From Caulobacteraceae bacterium (GTDB lineage Bacteria; Pseudomonadota; Alphaproteobacteria; Caulobacterales; Caulobacteraceae): DNA of 8,873 nt. Positions 7,075 through 8,873 of the stretch are shown one piece after another; within the stretch, counting starts at the first letter, position 1; the number at the start of each line of letters is the position of its first letter. The position numbers were made by a program, and so were the translations under genes. The stretch lies in the NCBI GenBank assembly GCA_947479185.1, contig CANJYY010000084.1:1-8873 (forward strand). The letters are read 5' to 3'. The notes under the pieces were generated by a model. That model did no database searches. It saw nothing but the letters and a program-made list of their open reading frames with translations, and was not told the origin of the DNA.

Positions 7075-7103
7075 GTCAGGCTCCCGGGCGTGTTGATCGT
7101 CAA
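7075..7103 (-). promoter_or_regulatory. Possible promoter for the TPR-like gene
   Basis: TTGACG at 7103-7098 is a consensus-like -35 box. Seventeen bases further the -10 position reads CCTGAC (7080-7075), a weak match. A start near 7068 would give a leader of about 24 bases containing the GGGGAG ribosome binding site. The same -35 is part of a TTGA-N3-TCAA dyad (7093-7103). Confidence 0.2.
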
Positions 7104-7132
7104 GCGTCCTGAACAGGCCGGGACGACGGTAT

Positions 7133-7564
7133 CTAGTGGGCCCTGTAGGCGTCGCGGACGTCGAGGCAGGCGCTGCGGGCGTAGTTCCACTTCGACTGAG
7201 GACCGTCGCCTTCCGCGCGCAGCAGGTCGAGCGCCTGGCCACGCCCCTTGATCACCGTCGGGCTGAGGGTGTCGATCGCCGCCCGCCGGGCGATGTGGCG
7301 GTCCTTCATGACCCGGTCGACCGCGTCCTTGAAGAAGGACACGCCCATCGCCTTGGCCTTGGCGGAGCCGGCCGTGTCGCCCGTCTCGGCGAGGTAGGCG
7401 CTGGCCGCCCCGTAGACGCCGGCGCAGTCGGCCTGGACCGACCAGTAGGGCTTGCCCGCCACGGTCTCGGTGAGCAGCGTGCCGCCCGGATACAGCAGGT
7501 CCCCGGCGGCGGCGGGGCCCGCAAGGGCCGCCGTCGCGGCCAGAAGATACAGCGCGCGCTTCAT
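7133..7564 (-). CDS. Small periplasmic helical protein, unknown function
   Basis: 143 residues with a textbook signal peptide (MKRALYLLAATAALAG then PAAA, cut after A20 before GDLLYPGG). The mature part is about 123 residues, mainly helical, with exactly two cysteines (C47 in QADCAGVYGAASAYLAETGD, C133 in ARSACLDVRDAY) that could form one disulfide after export. Basic residues cluster at 87-108 (KDRHIARRA, IKGRGQ). I recognise no family and see no catalytic motif, so it is an exported hypothetical protein. The ATG at 7564-7562 is preceded by GGGGAG at 6-base spacing, but this sequence sits in the 3' arm of a strong hairpin (7568-7599), implying regulated translation. The small lipoprotein gene ends 73 bp upstream on the same strand, so the two may share a transcript. 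Confidence 0.82.
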   Translation of the reverse strand: MKRALYLLAATAALAGPAAAGDLLYPGGTLLTETVAGKPYWSVQADCAGVYGAASAYLAETGDTAGSAKAKAMGVSFFKDAVDRVMKDRHIARRAAIDTLSPTVIKGRGQALDLLRAEGDGPQSKWNYARSACLDVRDAYRAH

Positions 7565-7567
7565 TGT

Positions 7568-7599
7568 CTTCTCCCCAAGAGAACACTCTTGAGGAGAAG
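7568..7599 (-). promoter_or_regulatory. Hairpin sequestering the ribosome binding site of the 143-residue protein
   Basis: On the minus-strand RNA, CUUCUCC (7599-7593) pairs with GGAGAAG (7574-7568), and CAAGAG (7591-7586) pairs with CUCUUG (7581-7576), around a four-base loop (7585-7582). One A-C mismatch (7592/7575) separates the two helices, giving 13 pairs over 14 positions. The Shine-Dalgarno GGGGAG and the bases up to three before the ATG lie in the 3' arm. The hairpin is not followed by a U-run, so it is better read as a translation-control structure than as a terminator. Confidence 0.55.
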
Positions 7600-7637
7600 G
7601 TGCCTTCAGATCGCGCCGCTGGCAACGCCGGGCGTGG

Positions 7638-7829
7638 TTAGTCGGGCTTCTTGACCTCGTTGACCACCGCGCCGGCGCCCGCGCCGACCACCGCCCCGAC
7701 CGGTCCGGCCACCACCGCGCCGGCGATGGCGCCGGTGGCGGCGCGCTGCTGCAGGTTGTGGCCGCAGCCCGCGAGGCCGGCGCCGGCCAGGGCGATCAGG
7801 GTCAGGGAAAGAGTCGTCTGGATGCGCAT
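7638..7829 (-). CDS. Small glycine-zipper lipoprotein
   Basis: 63 residues. A lipoprotein signal peptide ends in the lipobox L19-A20-G21-C22, so C22 should be lipidated after signal peptidase II cleavage. The mature protein is only 42 residues. After GHNLQQRAAT comes a glycine-zipper stretch (about 33-56; GAIAGAVVAGPVGAVVGAGAGAVV), which in this kind of protein packs as a tight helical hairpin in or against a membrane, and a charged end NEVKKPD. Position +2 is glycine, giving no inner-membrane retention signal, so outer membrane sorting is plausible. It resembles the small glycine-zipper envelope lipoproteins common in proteobacteria, whose roles are mostly undefined (envelope stability, stress). 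The start at 7829 is chosen because AAGG lies 9 bases upstream and the lipobox then sits at the normal distance; a longer start at 7871 would spoil the signal peptide. It is followed after 73 bp by the 143-residue periplasmic protein gene. Confidence 0.82.
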   Translation of the reverse strand: MRIQTTLSLTLIALAGAGLAGCGHNLQQRAATGAIAGAVVAGPVGAVVGAGAGAVVNEVKKPD

Positions 7830-8193
7830 GCGAGTGGCCTTGTGGGATGGCCCGTGTTCCGGGCTGACCACCGTTCAACGAGCGCAAGCAGTGGCGGTTC
7901 CGCCCCTCGCTCGGGGCGAGAATTCACCGCGCCGCACGCCTTCGCTAGACTCTGCGCAACCTGTTGAATCTCAAGAGAACCTCACGGACCTTTCCGATCA
8001 CCTGAGGCGGGAATTATGTTGCAGCGCAACATCCTATTGCGAATCGTGGCCAATTGAGTCATAAGGCACGCCACAAGTCGGACTTCGGCCATTTCGTGAA
8101 CCGGTCGAGTCCCCATCCTGTCAGGCCGCGTTGGCGTCTTTCGGGGTGATTGTCGGGGGGCAATCCGCTCTCGTCGCACAGGACACGAAACTC
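7830..8193. other. 364-bp divergent intergenic region with several dyads
   Basis: No convincing gene on either strand. GC content drops visibly around 7960-8070, as expected for promoter DNA between two divergent genes. Dyads seen: CGCCCC/GGGGCG at 7901-7918 (6-base loop), TTGA-N3-TCAA at 7964-7974, GTTGC-N3-GCAAC at 8018-8030, AAGTC-G-GACTT at 8075-8085, and GATTG/CAATC around a G-rich loop at 8148-8165. A weak plus-strand promoter candidate is TTGCGA (8037-8042), a 17-base spacer, then CATAAG (8060-8065), which would give a leader of about 120 bases for the cell wall hydrolase. None of these is strong alone. Confidence 0.45.
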
Positions 8194-8873
8194 TTGTCAT
8201 TCCAATCGCAGACGCGCGCACCCGTGCGCGCGCTGATGAGCGTCGCTTTGACCGGAACGCTGGTGGGCTCGGCCTGCGGCGCGATCGTCGGGGCCGCTTA
8301 CCTTCTCGGCGGCATGGCCCAGGCCGCCGACCAGCACCACCGCGTCTCGGAAATCGCCGACGTCGCCTCGGGCAGCTATTCCGACGCCTCTCTTGAACGG
8401 ATGGTCGACGGGATGGATCCCGCCGCGCTCGCCGTCGCCGAGCGTCACGACCCGTTCACCAGCGCCGGCGGCGCCCAGCGCGACCGGCAGGCGGCCCTGT
8501 TCGCCGCCCGTCTCGAGCGCCGCGCCGCGCCGCAGCGTCCGTCTGCCGAGGGCCTGCTGCTGCGGGCCAGCTTCGGCGGGCCGTTCAATCCGGCCGCCGA
8601 GCCCTTCCGCCTCAACGGGGCGCTGGAGGACTCGCGCGATCTCGAATGCCTGACCCAGGCCGTCTATTACGAAGCCCGCGGCGAGACCCCGGCCGGCCAG
8701 GCGGCCGTGGCCCAGGTGGTGCTCAACCGCGCGCGGCATCCGGCCTTCCCCAAGACCGTCTGCGGCGTGGTCTTCCAGGGCGCCTCGACCGGCGGCGTCT
8801 GCCAGTTCAGCTTCGCCTGCGACGGCTCGATGCGGAAGCGTCGCGAGCCGGGCGCCTGGGCCCGCGCCGAGCG
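8194..8873 (+). CDS. SleB-family cell wall hydrolase (C-terminus cut by window edge)
   Basis: 226 codons are visible and the frame runs off the right edge. The C-terminal part is the Hydrolase_2 (SleB-like) domain that cleaves peptidoglycan glycan strands: LTQAVYYEARGE gives the catalytic glutamate E160. It is followed by GQAAVAQVVLNRARHPAFPKTVC and the hallmark GVCQFSFACDG (cysteines at 190, 203, 209). The N-terminus has a hydrophobic segment (about 13-42, ending GGMAQAAD) that acts as signal peptide or membrane anchor. A low-complexity, charged linker (about 50-145) comes before the enzyme domain. The start is uncertain: I chose TTG at 8194 because AGGA lies 10 bases upstream. ATG at 8236, GTG at 8224 and GTG at 8146 have no good ribosome binding site, and ATG 8236 would remove the basic residues before the hydrophobic helix. 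It probably acts in the periplasm in wall remodelling. Divergent from the lipoprotein gene. Confidence 0.88.
   Translation, partial: MSFQSQTRAPVRALMSVALTGTLVGSACGAIVGAAYLLGGMAQAADQHHRVSEIADVASGSYSDASLERMVDGMDPAALAVAERHDPFTSAGGAQRDRQAALFAARLERRAAPQRPSAEGLLLRASFGGPFNPAAEPFRLNGALEDSRDLECLTQAVYYEARGETPAGQAAVAQVVLNRARHPAFPKTVCGVVFQGASTGGVCQFSFACDGSMRKRREPGAWARAE

Noticed and set aside
5374..7251. Plus-strand open frame of 625 codons
   Set aside because: It overlaps the cupin end in another frame and runs antisense to the TPR-like gene, which has a signal peptide, a ribosome binding site and coherent helical repeats.
7830..7871. N-terminal extension of the lipoprotein
   Set aside because: It adds a polar stretch ahead of the signal peptide and puts the lipobox too far from the N-terminus.
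7901..7918. Hairpin CGCCCC/GGGGCG as an intrinsic terminator
   Set aside because: No T-run on either strand, and it lies between divergent genes where no transcript needs to end. Kept only as a dyad in the intergenic entry.

Overview
The window is very GC-rich, with strong G/C third-position bias, few A/T-rich stretches and long spurious antisense reading frames. Its protein types (a secreted tricorn-like S41 peptidase, a SleB-type cell wall hydrolase, glycine-zipper lipoproteins) and TTGACG-type -35 boxes fit an alphaproteobacterium, most likely Caulobacterales (Caulobacter/Phenylobacterium-like). This placement comes from codon and gene style, not from a database match. I support nine protein-coding genes and see no rRNA, tRNA, CRISPR array, insertion sequence or phage gene.

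Layout. Positions 1-3119 (minus) hold most of a large exported tricorn-type protease that runs off the left edge just before its last expected catalytic residue. Upstream of it on the same strand, at 3237-4882, is a compact three-gene unit read right to left: a small membrane protein (4882-4553), a second small membrane protein (4516-4127) and a secreted DNA/RNA non-specific endonuclease (4109-3237). A 160-bp divergent spacer with a perfect 12-bp palindrome separates this unit from a plus-strand cupin (5043-5501). The cupin converges, with a 10-bp gap, on a secreted helical-repeat (TPR-like) protein of 510 residues (7044-5512). Further right on the minus strand are a 143-residue periplasmic protein (7564-7133) and a 63-residue glycine-zipper lipoprotein (7829-7638). 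A 364-bp divergent spacer follows, and then a plus-strand SleB-family cell wall hydrolase runs off the right edge.

How the genes relate. Eight of the nine products carry a signal peptide, lipobox or membrane segment; only the cupin looks cytoplasmic. The window is therefore an envelope- and periplasm-oriented neighbourhood (proteolysis, nucleic-acid degradation, wall hydrolysis) rather than one metabolic pathway.

Most interesting points. (1) The two small membrane proteins upstream of the secreted nuclease share a spaced residue pattern and look like ancient duplicates. With the nuclease they form a candidate undescribed membrane/nuclease module. (2) The Shine-Dalgarno of the 143-residue periplasmic protein lies inside a near-perfect 14-position hairpin, suggesting structure-controlled translation. 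(3) The tricorn-like protease is exported, unlike the cytosolic archaeal prototype.
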